Positions 34,317 to 42,725 of a DNA stretch of 64,000 bases are shown here, piece by piece. The translations under genes were made by a program, and so were the position numbers. Each line of letters opens with the position of its first letter. Within the stretch, counting starts at the first letter, position 1. The DNA is taken from NCBI GenBank assembly GCA_964613215.1, contig CAZTHK010000010.1, forward strand, positions 62,001 to 126,000, read 5' to 3'. This DNA is from CAZTHK01 sp964613215. Lineage in GTDB: Bacteria > Krumholzibacteriota > Krumholzibacteriia > Krumholzibacteriales > CAZTHK01. The notes beneath the pieces were generated by a model. That model was not told the DNA's origin, did not search any database, and saw only the letters and a program-made list of their open reading frames with translations.

Positions 34317-34754
34317 ATGCTGAAGCAACTTGTTTATCGTTATATCTTTATTCTACCTATTATATGCGGGCTTTTCATACAAACTTTGAAGATATTATTT
34401 TACTCCCTGGCAAATAAAAGGGTTACCATAGAAAAATTTTTCCAGGCGGACGGTATACCCAACCTGCATTCAGCTGCATTCAGCTCTATGGCAACCGGGA
34501 TAGGAATTAAACACGGTCATTCTTCGTTAATTTTTTCCCTGATTAGCGTTTACAGTATTATAATCATACATGATACCATAAGGGTTAAGAGTGAGAAGGT
34601 CAAGCAGCTGGATGTACTGACTGATATAATCTCAAATATTAAAACACTGAGCAAGGATCTGGAAAATGTTACTCTAAAAGTGCTGCAATTCAGAGCATTC
34701 GATGTGATTAGCGGGGCTTGCTTAGGAATACTGTTAGCTTTTCTGATCATGTAA
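34317..34754 (+). CDS. DUF212-family membrane protein (divergent PAP2)
   Basis: A 145-residue protein with about three to four hydrophobic segments (near 8-28, 60-85, 125-145). The block PNLHSAAFSSMATGIGIKHG corresponds to the PSSHSA-type motif of the divergent PAP2/DUF212 family, and HDTIRVKSE to the YDAAGVRR-like segment. PAP2 relatives dephosphorylate lipid diphosphates. Lying between ispA and dxs, it may act on prenyl diphosphates, but this is inference from position. Its start codon is 1 nt after the ispA stop. No clear ribosome-binding site is visible, so translation is probably coupled. Confidence 0.7.
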   Translation: MLKQLVYRYIFILPIICGLFIQTLKILFYSLANKRVTIEKFFQADGIPNLHSAAFSSMATGIGIKHGHSSLIFSLISVYSIIIIHDTIRVKSEKVKQLDVLTDIISNIKTLSKDLENVTLKVLQFRAFDVISGACLGILLAFLIM

Positions 34755-34768
34755 ACCAGAAGGTAAAC

Positions 34769-36646
34769 ATGGCTGGAATACTTAATAACATCAATTCTCC
34801 CGAAGACCTGAGGAAGCTTTCCGTACCCGAGCTGGGAAAACTCAGCGGAGAGATAAGGAACTATATTATAGAGGTAGTCTCAAAAAGGGGAGGACATCTG
34901 GCATCCAGCCTGGGTTGTGTAGAGATTACCCTGGCTCTTCACTACGTTTTCAATTCTCCCCGTGATCAGATTGTCTGGGATGTGGGACATCAGAGCTATG
35001 CCCATAAAATTATTACCGGCAGGAGAGAGTCTTTCAAAAAGCTGCGAACCATGGGCGGTATCAGTGGATTTCCCAGGATTGCCGAAAGTGAACACGACAT
35101 TTTCGGGGTTGGACACGCAAGCACATCCATATCGGCAGCATTGGGACTGGCGGTAGCCAGGGATATAAGGGGGGATGACAACTATGTGATAAGTGTAGTG
35201 GGGGATGGGGCGATGAGCGGGGGAATAGCCTTCGAAGGAATAAACCAGTCCGGTCATCTCAAAAAGGATAAATTCATTATAGTACTTAGCGACAATGAAA
35301 TGTCCATATCAAAGAATGTGGGTGCTCTTTCCAAATATCTGACCATGCTGACCACGGAGAACCTGTATCTTCAGCTGGAGGCTGATGTGTGGGAATTGCT
35401 GGGAAAGGTCCCTTCGTTGGGTGGTAAGGCCAGGAAGCTGGCCAGCCGGGTGAAAGAGGGGATAAAAAACCTGGTGGTTCCATCCATTCTGTTCGAAGAG
35501 CTGGGATTCAGATACTATGGTCCCCTGAATGGGCATGATATCAGCCAGCTGGTGGAAGCGATGAAGAAGCTTAAGAAGGTACCAGGCCCAATACTGGTTC
35601 ATACTATAACCAAGAAGGGAAAAGGATACAAATTCGCAGAGAGGGATTCAGAAAAGTTTCATGGAGTGGGGGGATTCTATAAAACCACAGGCAATTCGAG
35701 GGTTTCGTCGAAGAATCCAAAATACAGCAAGATATTCGGTGGTGAACTTACCCGTCTGGCCGGGGAAGATGATAAAATTATTGCCATCACCGCAGCCATG
35801 ACGGAAGGAACCGGCCTGAGTGAATTTGCTGCGGAGATCCCGGACAGATTTTTCGATGTTGGAATAGCAGAACAGCATGCGGTAACCTTTGCCGCAGGAT
35901 TGGCCAGGGAGGGAATGAAACCCTTCGTATGCATATATTCAACATTTCTGCAGAGGGGATATGACCAGGTAATACATGATGTAGCTCTGCAAAAGCTTCC
36001 GGTCAGATTCATTTTGGATAGAGCCGGACTGGTGGGCAGAGACGGTCCCACCCACCATGGTGCATTCGATATCAGCTATATGAGAATAGTGCCTAACATG
36101 GTGATAATGGCACCACGGGATGAAATAGAAATGATCAGAATGGTACGGACTGCCCGGGCGTATGATAGCGGACCCATAGCGATGAGGTTTCCCAGGGGAA
36201 ATGTAAAGGGAATAGAAACAGATAATGAATTGACTCCGGTCGAAATCGGAAAGGGTGAGGTGCTTCAGAAAGGAAATGATATCACACTGATCGGGATAGG
36301 TTCCATGGTCGACCTGGCCGTTGAATCGGCCGGAGCCCTTGCAGATATTGGGATGAAAGCAACGGTTATAGATGCCAGATTCGCAAAACCACTGGACAGG
36401 GAACTTATCCTCTCCAATGTGGATGAGGATACACCGGTGATAACCATGGAAGAAAATTCACTCTCCGGGGGCTTCGGTGAATCAGTATCACAAATACTGG
36501 AGGAAAATGGTAGAATGGGTAAGATTATTAAGGTGGGTATTCCGGACAGGTTTATTCAGCATGGAAACAGGGAGGAGTTGCACCGGGAATCGGGGCTGAC
36601 CGTTGAGGCTGTTATCGACAGTGTTAAGAGGGAATTAACCGGTTAA
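34769..36646 (+). CDS. dxs: 1-deoxy-D-xylulose-5-phosphate synthase
   Basis: This 625-residue thiamine-diphosphate enzyme catalyses the first step of the MEP isoprenoid pathway. It has HLASSLGCVEITLALHYVF, WDVGHQSYAHKI, the ThDP motif GDGAMSGGIAFEGIN with NDNEMSIS as SDNEMSIS, and the transketolase-like half FDVGIAEQHAVTFAAGLA, DRAGLVGRDGPTHHGAFD. The frame is open upstream to 34718, but the ATG at 34769 has AGAAGGTAA before it and matches the family. The upstream DUF212 gene ends 14 nt before it. Confidence 0.95.
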   Translation: MAGILNNINSPEDLRKLSVPELGKLSGEIRNYIIEVVSKRGGHLASSLGCVEITLALHYVFNSPRDQIVWDVGHQSYAHKIITGRRESFKKLRTMGGISGFPRIAESEHDIFGVGHASTSISAALGLAVARDIRGDDNYVISVVGDGAMSGGIAFEGINQSGHLKKDKFIIVLSDNEMSISKNVGALSKYLTMLTTENLYLQLEADVWELLGKVPSLGGKARKLASRVKEGIKNLVVPSILFEELGFRYYGPLNGHDISQLVEAMKKLKKVPGPILVHTITKKGKGYKFAERDSEKFHGVGGFYKTTGNSRVSSKNPKYSKIFGGELTRLAGEDDKIIAITAAMTEGTGLSEFAAEIPDRFFDVGIAEQHAVTFAAGLAREGMKPFVCIYSTFLQRGYDQVIHDVALQKLPVRFILDRAGLVGRDGPTHHGAFDISYMRIVPNMVIMAPRDEIEMIRMVRTARAYDSGPIAMRFPRGNVKGIETDNELTPVEIGKGEVLQKGNDITLIGIGSMVDLAVESAGALADIGMKATVIDARFAKPLDRELILSNVDEDTPVITMEENSLSGGFGESVSQILEENGRMGKIIKVGIPDRFIQHGNREELHRESGLTVEAVIDSVKRELTG

Positions 36647-36674
36647 GCTGATAATGAGCCAGAAAGGAACGAGG

Positions 36675-37532
36675 ATGCGTATTGAACGTGTCGGACTGGT
36701 AGTCAATACAGAGAAGGAAGAAATAGTAAAAGTACTGGCAGATATAATTGATTATATCCCGGAGGGTATCGGGATTTACGGTTTGGAAAAGGTTTCCAGC
36801 CTCATTCCGGGAATGATAGTCAGTACCGGGCAATTCTCACACTGTGATGTCATAATTGCGCTGGGGGGCGACGGAACCCTGCTCACCGCTGCCAGAATGG
36901 TGGAGAAGAAGGAGATTCCGCTACTGGGTATTAAATTCAGAAGCCTGGGATTTTTAACTGAGGATGATCCGGAGAGGGCGGTTAAAAGCCTTTTCAATGG
37001 CAATTACATCATTCAGGACAGGTTGAGGCTGGAGGTTAATGTAACCGGTAAGGGCGAGGATGAGATATCATACAGTGCATTGAATGATGTGGTAATTCAC
37101 GGAGTGGGGGTTTCCCGGGTAATACACATGGAAACCATGATAGATGATGTGATGCTGGGTGAGTATCTGGCTGACGGGGTTATTGTATCGACACCCACCG
37201 GTTCCACCGCATACTCCCTCTCAGCCAACGGGCCTATAGTTAATCCCACCAGTGTCGATGCCTTCATACTTACTCCCCTCTATCCCCATTCACTTTCAGT
37301 CCGGCCCATAGTGGTCAGCAGCAAAGAAAAATTGAAAGTTAAGGTGATTGAGCAGTCTCAGGATGTTCTGTTGACTATAGATGGACAGGAGATTTGCGAA
37401 GTTAACGGAGATAGTAACATATTATTCAGAGAGAGCAGATATAAAACCAGACTGATAGTTACCGAAGAATATAATTTCTATGATCTGGTTCGCAGAAAAT
37501 TAGAGTGGGGTGGCGTTCTGAGGCGGAGGTAA
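36675..37532 (+). CDS. nadK: NAD kinase
   Basis: This 285-residue enzyme makes NADP from NAD. It has the GGDGT motif (IALGGDGTLLTAARM), LNDVVIH, and GVIVSTPTGSTAYSLSANGPIV, which carries the NAD-binding glycine-rich loop. An in-frame ATG at 36654 adds seven residues. The ATG at 36675 follows AAAGGAACGAGG and begins at the family start MRIERVGLV. Its 3' end lies beside the recN start, and the two share an operon. Confidence 0.93.
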   Translation: MRIERVGLVVNTEKEEIVKVLADIIDYIPEGIGIYGLEKVSSLIPGMIVSTGQFSHCDVIIALGGDGTLLTAARMVEKKEIPLLGIKFRSLGFLTEDDPERAVKSLFNGNYIIQDRLRLEVNVTGKGEDEISYSALNDVVIHGVGVSRVIHMETMIDDVMLGEYLADGVIVSTPTGSTAYSLSANGPIVNPTSVDAFILTPLYPHSLSVRPIVVSSKEKLKVKVIEQSQDVLLTIDGQEICEVNGDSNILFRESRYKTRLIVTEEYNFYDLVRRKLEWGGVLRRR

Positions 37533-37552
37533 AGAGAGGTGGAGCGATTGTC

Positions 37553-39229
37553 ATGCTTCAGGAAATAAAAATTCAAAACCTGGCGGTTGTGGAAGATGCT
37601 GTAATCAGATTTGACCATAACCTGAATGTTCTAACCGGCTCCACAGGAGCCGGGAAGTCGATAATACTTACTGCAGTACAGTTGCTGTCAGGGGGCAGGG
37701 CCAGGCGGTCGCTGTTACGCAAGGGTGCGGAGAAACTGGTGGTAGAGGGGGTGTTCACAATATCGCCGGATTGGGAAAAGAAAGAACGCCTGGGGATGGA
37801 TCAGGAGGATGAATCCCTTTCCGTCAAGAGGCAGTTTACCGCCGGAGGCAAGAGCAAGCTGTGGATCAACGGGATACTTTCCACCAACGCCGCCGCTGCA
37901 GAGATAACCGAGTCATTGATTGAACTTCACGGACAGCACAGGACCCAGGATCTGCTTGACCCGGCCAATCATATTTATTATCTGGATAACCGGGGAGATT
38001 ATCGTGAGTTGCTGGAGGAGTGCGAACAGCAGATAGAAAGGTATCAGCACCTTATGGAAAAGCTGGAATTCCTGAAGGCCCGGCAGCAAAAGCACAGGGA
38101 ACAGGAAGATTTTCTTCAGTTTCAGCTTTCGGAACTTGAAGAACTTCAACTGGAACCGGGAATGGAAGAGGATATCAGAAACAGGATACACCGCCTGGAA
38201 AATATCCATAAATATTCTCAGTCCCTGGAAGAGTTACATAATATCCTGTCTGATTCGGAAGATTCTGCGATAGACAGGCTTGCCCACGCAGAGCATATTC
38301 TGGAGTATCTCTCCTCCATTGACAGCAGCTGGGAGAATGCCAGATCCGGGATAGGGGAAGCCAGGATAGCCGTTCAGGAGAACGCCAGAAGAATAGAGGG
38401 AGAGATGGGAGACTCGTCCGATCAACCCGAAGACCTGGAAAAACTTCAGCAAAAACTGGCATCCATACAGAGACTCTGCCGGAAATACCGGATGGACAGC
38501 AACCAACTGGTTAAAAAGAGGGAGGAGCTGAGAAAAATCCTTTCCTCCCTTAAAAATGGATCTGATGAGATACTGGATGTCAAGCGGGAACTGAAGGGAC
38601 TGCGTGGTATTCTCGTTCCCATGCTGGAAAAATTAAGCAGGCAGAGAAGGAAAGCAGCAGAAATTCTTGATTCCCGGATGACCGGGGAGTTAAAATCGCT
38701 GGGAATGGAAGGAGCCCTGTTTAAAACCGAGATCGAAAGCACTCCGGCAGGGAAGGAGAGTGATGAACTCGATCTCAATATTAATACCAGAGGCTGGGAT
38801 AAGGTTACTTTTCTAATCAGAACCAATGTGGGAGAGGATATAAACCATCTCAGTGAAGTTGCATCGGGGGGTGAGTTATCACGGATTACCCTGATCCTCA
38901 AAAAACTGCAGGTAGAAAAAAAAGGCATACCTATCCTGATATTCGATGAGATCGACTCAGGACTGGGAGCTGATCTCGGGGAGGTGGTAGCCGATAAGCT
39001 GGCTTCCCTGGCTGATAGATATCAGATAATATGTATATCCCATCTTCCTCATATAGCAGCCAGAGCAACCCAGCATATCAAGGTGCAGAAGAAGATTGTT
39101 GGTGGAAGGACCTCATCCACCGCTGAGGTACTGTCAGACAAACAAAAGATTACTGAAATAGCCAGAATGCTGGGAGGAAAGGGGAAGCTGAGAGAGGAAC
39201 TTGCAGGTAAGCTTATAAAGGAAGGGTAA
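37553..39229 (+). CDS. recN: DNA repair ATPase RecN
   Basis: This 558-residue SMC-like protein acts in double-strand break repair. It has Walker A TGSTGAGKSIIL (about 29-40), long coiled-coil arms (about 150-370), the ABC signature ASGGELSRITL and Walker B ILIFDEIDSGLG, then CISHLPHIAARA. The ATG at 37553 begins at the conserved MLQEIKIQNLAVV with GGTGGAG upstream, although the open frame reaches 37505. tRNA-Arg starts 27 nt downstream. Confidence 0.94.
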   Translation: MLQEIKIQNLAVVEDAVIRFDHNLNVLTGSTGAGKSIILTAVQLLSGGRARRSLLRKGAEKLVVEGVFTISPDWEKKERLGMDQEDESLSVKRQFTAGGKSKLWINGILSTNAAAAEITESLIELHGQHRTQDLLDPANHIYYLDNRGDYRELLEECEQQIERYQHLMEKLEFLKARQQKHREQEDFLQFQLSELEELQLEPGMEEDIRNRIHRLENIHKYSQSLEELHNILSDSEDSAIDRLAHAEHILEYLSSIDSSWENARSGIGEARIAVQENARRIEGEMGDSSDQPEDLEKLQQKLASIQRLCRKYRMDSNQLVKKREELRKILSSLKNGSDEILDVKRELKGLRGILVPMLEKLSRQRRKAAEILDSRMTGELKSLGMEGALFKTEIESTPAGKESDELDLNINTRGWDKVTFLIRTNVGEDINHLSEVASGGELSRITLILKKLQVEKKGIPILIFDEIDSGLGADLGEVVADKLASLADRYQIICISHLPHIAARATQHIKVQKKIVGGRTSSTAEVLSDKQKITEIARMLGGKGKLREELAGKLIKEG

Positions 39230-39256
39230 GTCAACCTGTCATTTAACAATCTGAAT

Positions 39257-39332
39257 GCGCCCGTAGCTCAGTGGATAGAGCACCGGCCTCCGGAGCCGGG
39301 TGTCGGAGGTTCGAATCCTCTCGGGCGTGCCA
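39257..39332 (+). tRNA. tRNA-Arg(CCG)
   Basis: Acceptor GCGCCCG pairs with CGGGCGT (terminal G-T pair), anticodon loop CTCCGGA (CCG), T-loop TTCGAAT, encoded CCA. It is followed by a strong terminator, and no separate promoter is obvious. Confidence 0.96.
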
Positions 39333-39335
39333 TAG

Positions 39336-39365
39336 AGGGACGGGATTTAACGATCCCGTCCCTTT
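39336..39365 (+). terminator. Strong intrinsic terminator after tRNA-Arg
   Basis: AGGGACGGGAT (39336-39346) pairs perfectly over 11 bp with ATCCCGTCCCT (39353-39363), followed by TT. It probably ends the long housekeeping operon. Confidence 0.8.
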
Positions 39366-39404
39366 CACAGGTATCATAAATGATTAAAACTGCAGTGGCG
39401 GGAC

Positions 39405-39433
39405 TTGAATTGTTAAAGTCACAGTTGTATATT
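39405..39433 (+). promoter_or_regulatory. Sigma70 promoter candidate
   Basis: TTGAAT (39405-39410), a 17-nt spacer and TATATT (39428-39433), about 117 nt before the small membrane gene at 39550. Confidence 0.5.
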
Positions 39434-39549
39434 TTAGTGATGATGAATACACCGGAAGGGGCATTATCCTGATTAACTGACAGGCAACCGCAGTTTAATA
39501 GATTAAATCAGCAGGAAATACGGCGGAATTGTAATTGAGGAACGATCGG

Positions 39550-39756
39550 GTGAGCGCTTTGCTCAAATTCATACTGTTGGCGGCTTTATTCTACTATCTA
39601 TTAAGAATTATAGGACGCCTGTTTACATCATCACAGAAGAGATCCGCATCTTCCGGAATTAATAATAAGCCTCAACAACATGACAGCCGTTACAGCCATC
39701 TCACCGATCAGGAGATAGAGGACGCCGATTATGAGGAGATAAGCAAGGACAATTGA
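39550..39756 (+). CDS. Small single-pass membrane protein
   Basis: A 68-residue protein with one transmembrane helix (about 4-24, LLKFILLAALFYYLLRII) and a polar tail ending DQEIEDADYEEIS. Small membrane proteins with a D-A-D-Y/F-E-E-I tail of this layout are common hypotheticals in FCB-related genomes. The GTG at 39550 has GAGGA at 8 nt. A TTG at 39535 would add five residues. It is followed directly by another membrane gene. Function unknown. Confidence 0.65.
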   Translation: MSALLKFILLAALFYYLLRIIGRLFTSSQKRSASSGINNKPQQHDSRYSHLTDQEIEDADYEEISKDN

Positions 39757-39758
39757 TA

Positions 39759-40058
39759 ATGGTACTAAACCTGCGGAAGCCGAATCGCAGAAAATTCAAG
39801 TCATCCATAGGGGAACGCAGAAAGAGGGAGAGAGAATACTACTATTCATCCGTAACAGTTCTGGTGGTCAAGATAATCCTCTTTTTCTTCCTGCTGGTCC
39901 TGGTGGATGTCTCCTTCAGACTATTCCACTACAGATTCAGCGATCTTTCCCCGCCAATCAAGTACTCAGTCCCCGCGCTGGTGGCGATATTTGCCATCGC
40001 TGACGCTGTTTCCATAGTTAAAAGCATCCAAAAAGTAAGGCAAATTCGCAAGAACTGA
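39759..40058 (+). CDS. Small two-pass membrane protein
   Basis: A 99-residue protein with a basic N-terminus (about 1-28, many Lys/Arg), two hydrophobic segments (about 32-52 and 68-86) and a basic tail. The ATG at 39759 lies 2 nt after the previous stop, and an in-frame TTG at 39753 would overlap that gene. I do not recognise the family. Operon context suggests it is made together with the preceding membrane protein. Confidence 0.65.
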   Translation: MVLNLRKPNRRKFKSSIGERRKREREYYYSSVTVLVVKIILFFFLLVLVDVSFRLFHYRFSDLSPPIKYSVPALVAIFAIADAVSIVKSIQKVRQIRKN

Positions 40059-40059
40059 A

Positions 40060-40127
40060 GTGTAATTAATAAGTTTTTACATATACTTACCGGGAGCCGG
40101 TAAAACAGAAACGAATTAAATTACACT
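40060..40127 (+). other. Nested inverted repeat in the GGDEF gene leader
   Basis: AGTGTAATT (40060-40068) pairs perfectly with AATTACACT (40119-40127) and encloses a perfect TTACCGG-gag-CCGGTAA hairpin (40087-40103). It lies 55 nt upstream of the cyclase start. I see no match to the GEMM c-di-GMP riboswitch core. Confidence 0.5.
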
Positions 40128-40181
40128 ATCTGATTATATGGCATATCAATTGCAGGATTTCCGGTGGAAAGGTGTATTTGT

Positions 40182-41234
40182 ATGAAGAGTACCACGGATA
40201 AGAAATCCATACTGTTCAAAACCTTCACCGATATAACCAGCCTTATTACTTCGGGGAAGGATAACCGGTTAATATTCTATAAGATACTGGGCACCATGCT
40301 GGATACTCTTCCCACCGGCAAGGTATATCTTATCCTGGTGGACAATCACAGGATCATCAAATACATGGCAAAAATACAGGAGAACGGGCGAAAGGTTACC
40401 GAAGAGGACATGCCGGAGACCAATGGTATAATCAAATGGTTGCACAGGGAGGCGGAATCGCTGAGGAAGGATAACGATCAGGATGTTTTTTCTCTGGACC
40501 TGTCCGTACTGGCCAATGAATGCCTGGATGAAGGCGATAACTGCAGTACCATAATATCAGCTCCCATGAAATCAAAGAATTCAATGTTCGGGATTATAGT
40601 GGCTATAAATGATCCGGCTGTTCGTCCATTCAGTGATGATGATATTTATAACCTCACCGTTATGGCAAACCAGGCGGCGGTGGCATTCGAAAACTATCTT
40701 TTGTATAAAAAACTTAAATTTGAATCGGTTACTGACGAACTTACGGGTGTGTACAACTACAGATTTTTAATCAGGTCGTTAAAGCTGGAGCTGAAACGGG
40801 CGGAGAGATTTGATTATATATTTTCCTTCATTATGCTGGATGTGGATAATCTGAAAGACTACAACGACCGTAATGGCCATCTCTCCGGAAGCAGGGCTTT
40901 GAGGGATATAGGCCAGATTATCAAGAATACCTGCCGGGAAATAGACCTGGTGGCCAAATACGGTGGAGACGAATTTGCCATCATTCTTCCCCGGACTAAC
41001 AGTGAGGGAGCTGTTGAGCTGGGGATAAGGATTCTGAATTCGGTGAAAAATTATGAATTCGATGGTGAAACTCCGGGGCTTCTTACCTGCAGCATCGGTA
41101 TCGCAGTATTTCCGAATGACGCTACCAGGATGGAGGAACTTATCGACAGGGCAGATTCAGCATTATACCTTGCGAAATCGATGGGTAAGAATAAAATTCA
41201 GGTCTACCAGGAAGAGGGCTGTATCCGGAATTGA
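40182..41234 (+). CDS. GAF-GGDEF diguanylate cyclase
   Basis: This soluble protein of about 350 residues has an N-terminal GAF-like sensor (about 15-175) and a C-terminal GGDEF domain (about 185-345). SVTDELTGVYNYRF opens the cyclase domain, the active-site loop is an intact YGGDEF, and REID five residues before it is the RxxD inhibitory site. It should therefore make c-di-GMP with product feedback. A GTG at 40164 is in frame, but ATG at 40182 with GGAAAGG upstream is preferred. It precedes the exopolysaccharide locus, which c-di-GMP commonly controls. Confidence 0.88.
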   Translation: MKSTTDKKSILFKTFTDITSLITSGKDNRLIFYKILGTMLDTLPTGKVYLILVDNHRIIKYMAKIQENGRKVTEEDMPETNGIIKWLHREAESLRKDNDQDVFSLDLSVLANECLDEGDNCSTIISAPMKSKNSMFGIIVAINDPAVRPFSDDDIYNLTVMANQAAVAFENYLLYKKLKFESVTDELTGVYNYRFLIRSLKLELKRAERFDYIFSFIMLDVDNLKDYNDRNGHLSGSRALRDIGQIIKNTCREIDLVAKYGGDEFAIILPRTNSEGAVELGIRILNSVKNYEFDGETPGLLTCSIGIAVFPNDATRMEELIDRADSALYLAKSMGKNKIQVYQEEGCIRN

Positions 41235-41243
41235 TGCCGCAGA

Positions 41244-41356
41244 ATGCTGTTTTAACGGCTTAACCGTAAAAGAAGATTTAATCAATGCGCAGTTTTGGGC
41301 TGATAAGGAACAGAAATCGGTTGAATTCTCCGGATTATATCTTATGCTGTTTTAAC
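41244..41356 (+). repeat. 13-bp direct repeats exactly 100 bp apart
   Basis: ATGCTGTTTTAAC occurs at 41244-41256 and 41344-41356 in the gap between the cyclase and the UDP-sugar dehydrogenase. The second copy overlaps the candidate -10 box there. Confidence 0.5.
41321..41348 (+). promoter_or_regulatory. Promoter candidate for the exopolysaccharide operon
   Basis: TTGAAT (41321-41326), a 16-nt spacer and TATGCT (41343-41348), 42 nt before the dehydrogenase start. Confidence 0.4.
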
Positions 41357-41390
41357 ATCCTGTAGTTATGGTTGCAGTTGGAGGTTGTAA

Positions 41391-42686
41391 TTGAACTTGA
41401 AGGAAAGAATCAGAGGCAGGAAATGCAGATGTGCCGTCATTGGATTGGGATATGTAGGATTGCCCCTGTCAGTTGAATTTGCCAGCGCCGGCTTGAAAAC
41501 AGTGGGGGTGGACATATCCCGCCAGAAGGTTGAAATGGTGAACCGGGGGGAAAGCTACATAGGGGATATTTCCGACCAGGTTCTTGCTGACTGTTTGAAT
41601 TCGGGATTGCTTGAAGCCACTGCTGATTTCAGCATTCTCAAGAATGTTGACACCATCAATATCTGTGTTCCCACTCCCCTCAGAAAAACCAGAGATCCTG
41701 ACATATCATACATCATGTCAGCGGTTAAAACAATCCAGAAGATGGTTCATCCCGGTCAGCTAATAATTCTGGAAAGCACCACCTATCCGGGCACTACCGA
41801 GGAGGTTATCCTGCCTCTGATAGAAGAGACCGGATTGAGGGCGGGAGAAGATTTTTTCCTGGCCTTTTCTCCGGAGAGGGTGGACCCCGGCAATAGGGAA
41901 TATACTACCAGGAACATACCCAAGGTGGTGGGAGGTATTACTTCCAGCTGTACCGAACTGTCCATTGAACTTTATAAGGCAGCAGAGATGAATCCGGTGG
42001 GGGTAAGCTCCTCCAACGTTGCCGAGACGGTAAAATTACTGGAGAATACATTCAGAAGTGTAAATATAGGACTGGTCAATGAAATAGCATTGATGTGTGA
42101 TAAAATGAATATCAATGTGTGGGAGGTTATCGACGCCGCTGCAACCAAGCCCTTCGGCTTCATGCCCTTCTACCCCGGGCCCGGACTGGGAGGACATTGC
42201 ATACCCATCGACCCCTTTTATCTTTCATGGAAAGCCAAGATGAGTGGTTTTGAATCGAGATTTATCGAACTGGCTGGAAATGTTAACCGGGAAATGCCAA
42301 TGTATGTGGTAAGAAGGGTATCCGAATTGCTCAACCATAGGAAGCAATGCGTTAATGGCGCCGGCATTCTGGTTCTGGGTGTTTCTTACAAGGAGGATAT
42401 ATCCGACACCAGGGAATCTCCGGCCTTAGATATTATAAAGATACTTAAGGATATGGAAGCCAGGGTATCGTATTACGACCCATACGTTAAGGAGCTGGAC
42501 AGTAATCTGGACTGTCCCCCCTTTGATTACACCTCAGATAATATTAAGAAGCTGGACTGTGCTATAATAATTACAGCCCACCGGGGGATAGATTACCAGA
42601 AGCTGGTGGATAACTGCCCGGCCATATTCGATACCAGGAACGCCCTGAAGAAATTCAAAAATGAAGATAATATCTTCAGACTATAA
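41391..42686 (+). CDS. UDP-N-acetylglucosamine 6-dehydrogenase-like (WbpA/WecC family)
   Basis: This 431-residue UDP-glucose/GDP-mannose dehydrogenase family enzyme oxidises C6 of a UDP-sugar to the carboxylate with two NAD. It has the Rossmann motif VIGLGYVGLPLSVEFA, STTYPGTTEEV, FSPERVDPGN, ETVKLLENTFRSVNIGLVNE and the catalytic GPGLGGHCIPIDP with Cys270. The pattern fits the UDP-GlcNAc/UDP-HexNAc branch better than UDP-glucose dehydrogenase. The TTG start has GGAGG at 6 nt. It would supply the uronic acid precursor for the Gfo/Idh-DegT-LbH enzymes at 4.3-7.9 kb. Confidence 0.88.
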   Translation: MNLKERIRGRKCRCAVIGLGYVGLPLSVEFASAGLKTVGVDISRQKVEMVNRGESYIGDISDQVLADCLNSGLLEATADFSILKNVDTINICVPTPLRKTRDPDISYIMSAVKTIQKMVHPGQLIILESTTYPGTTEEVILPLIEETGLRAGEDFFLAFSPERVDPGNREYTTRNIPKVVGGITSSCTELSIELYKAAEMNPVGVSSSNVAETVKLLENTFRSVNIGLVNEIALMCDKMNINVWEVIDAAATKPFGFMPFYPGPGLGGHCIPIDPFYLSWKAKMSGFESRFIELAGNVNREMPMYVVRRVSELLNHRKQCVNGAGILVLGVSYKEDISDTRESPALDIIKILKDMEARVSYYDPYVKELDSNLDCPPFDYTSDNIKKLDCAIIITAHRGIDYQKLVDNCPAIFDTRNALKKFKNEDNIFRL

Positions 42687-42725
42687 AATAATGTATATTG
42701 TTAACCAAGAAAGTCAGGAGGGATC

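Noticed and set aside
40060..40163. GEMM c-di-GMP riboswitch ahead of the GGDEF gene
   Set aside because: Core bases of the GEMM aptamer (GCACAGGGCAAACC and GGUAGCGGGGUUACC type) are not present. Only an inverted repeat is seen.
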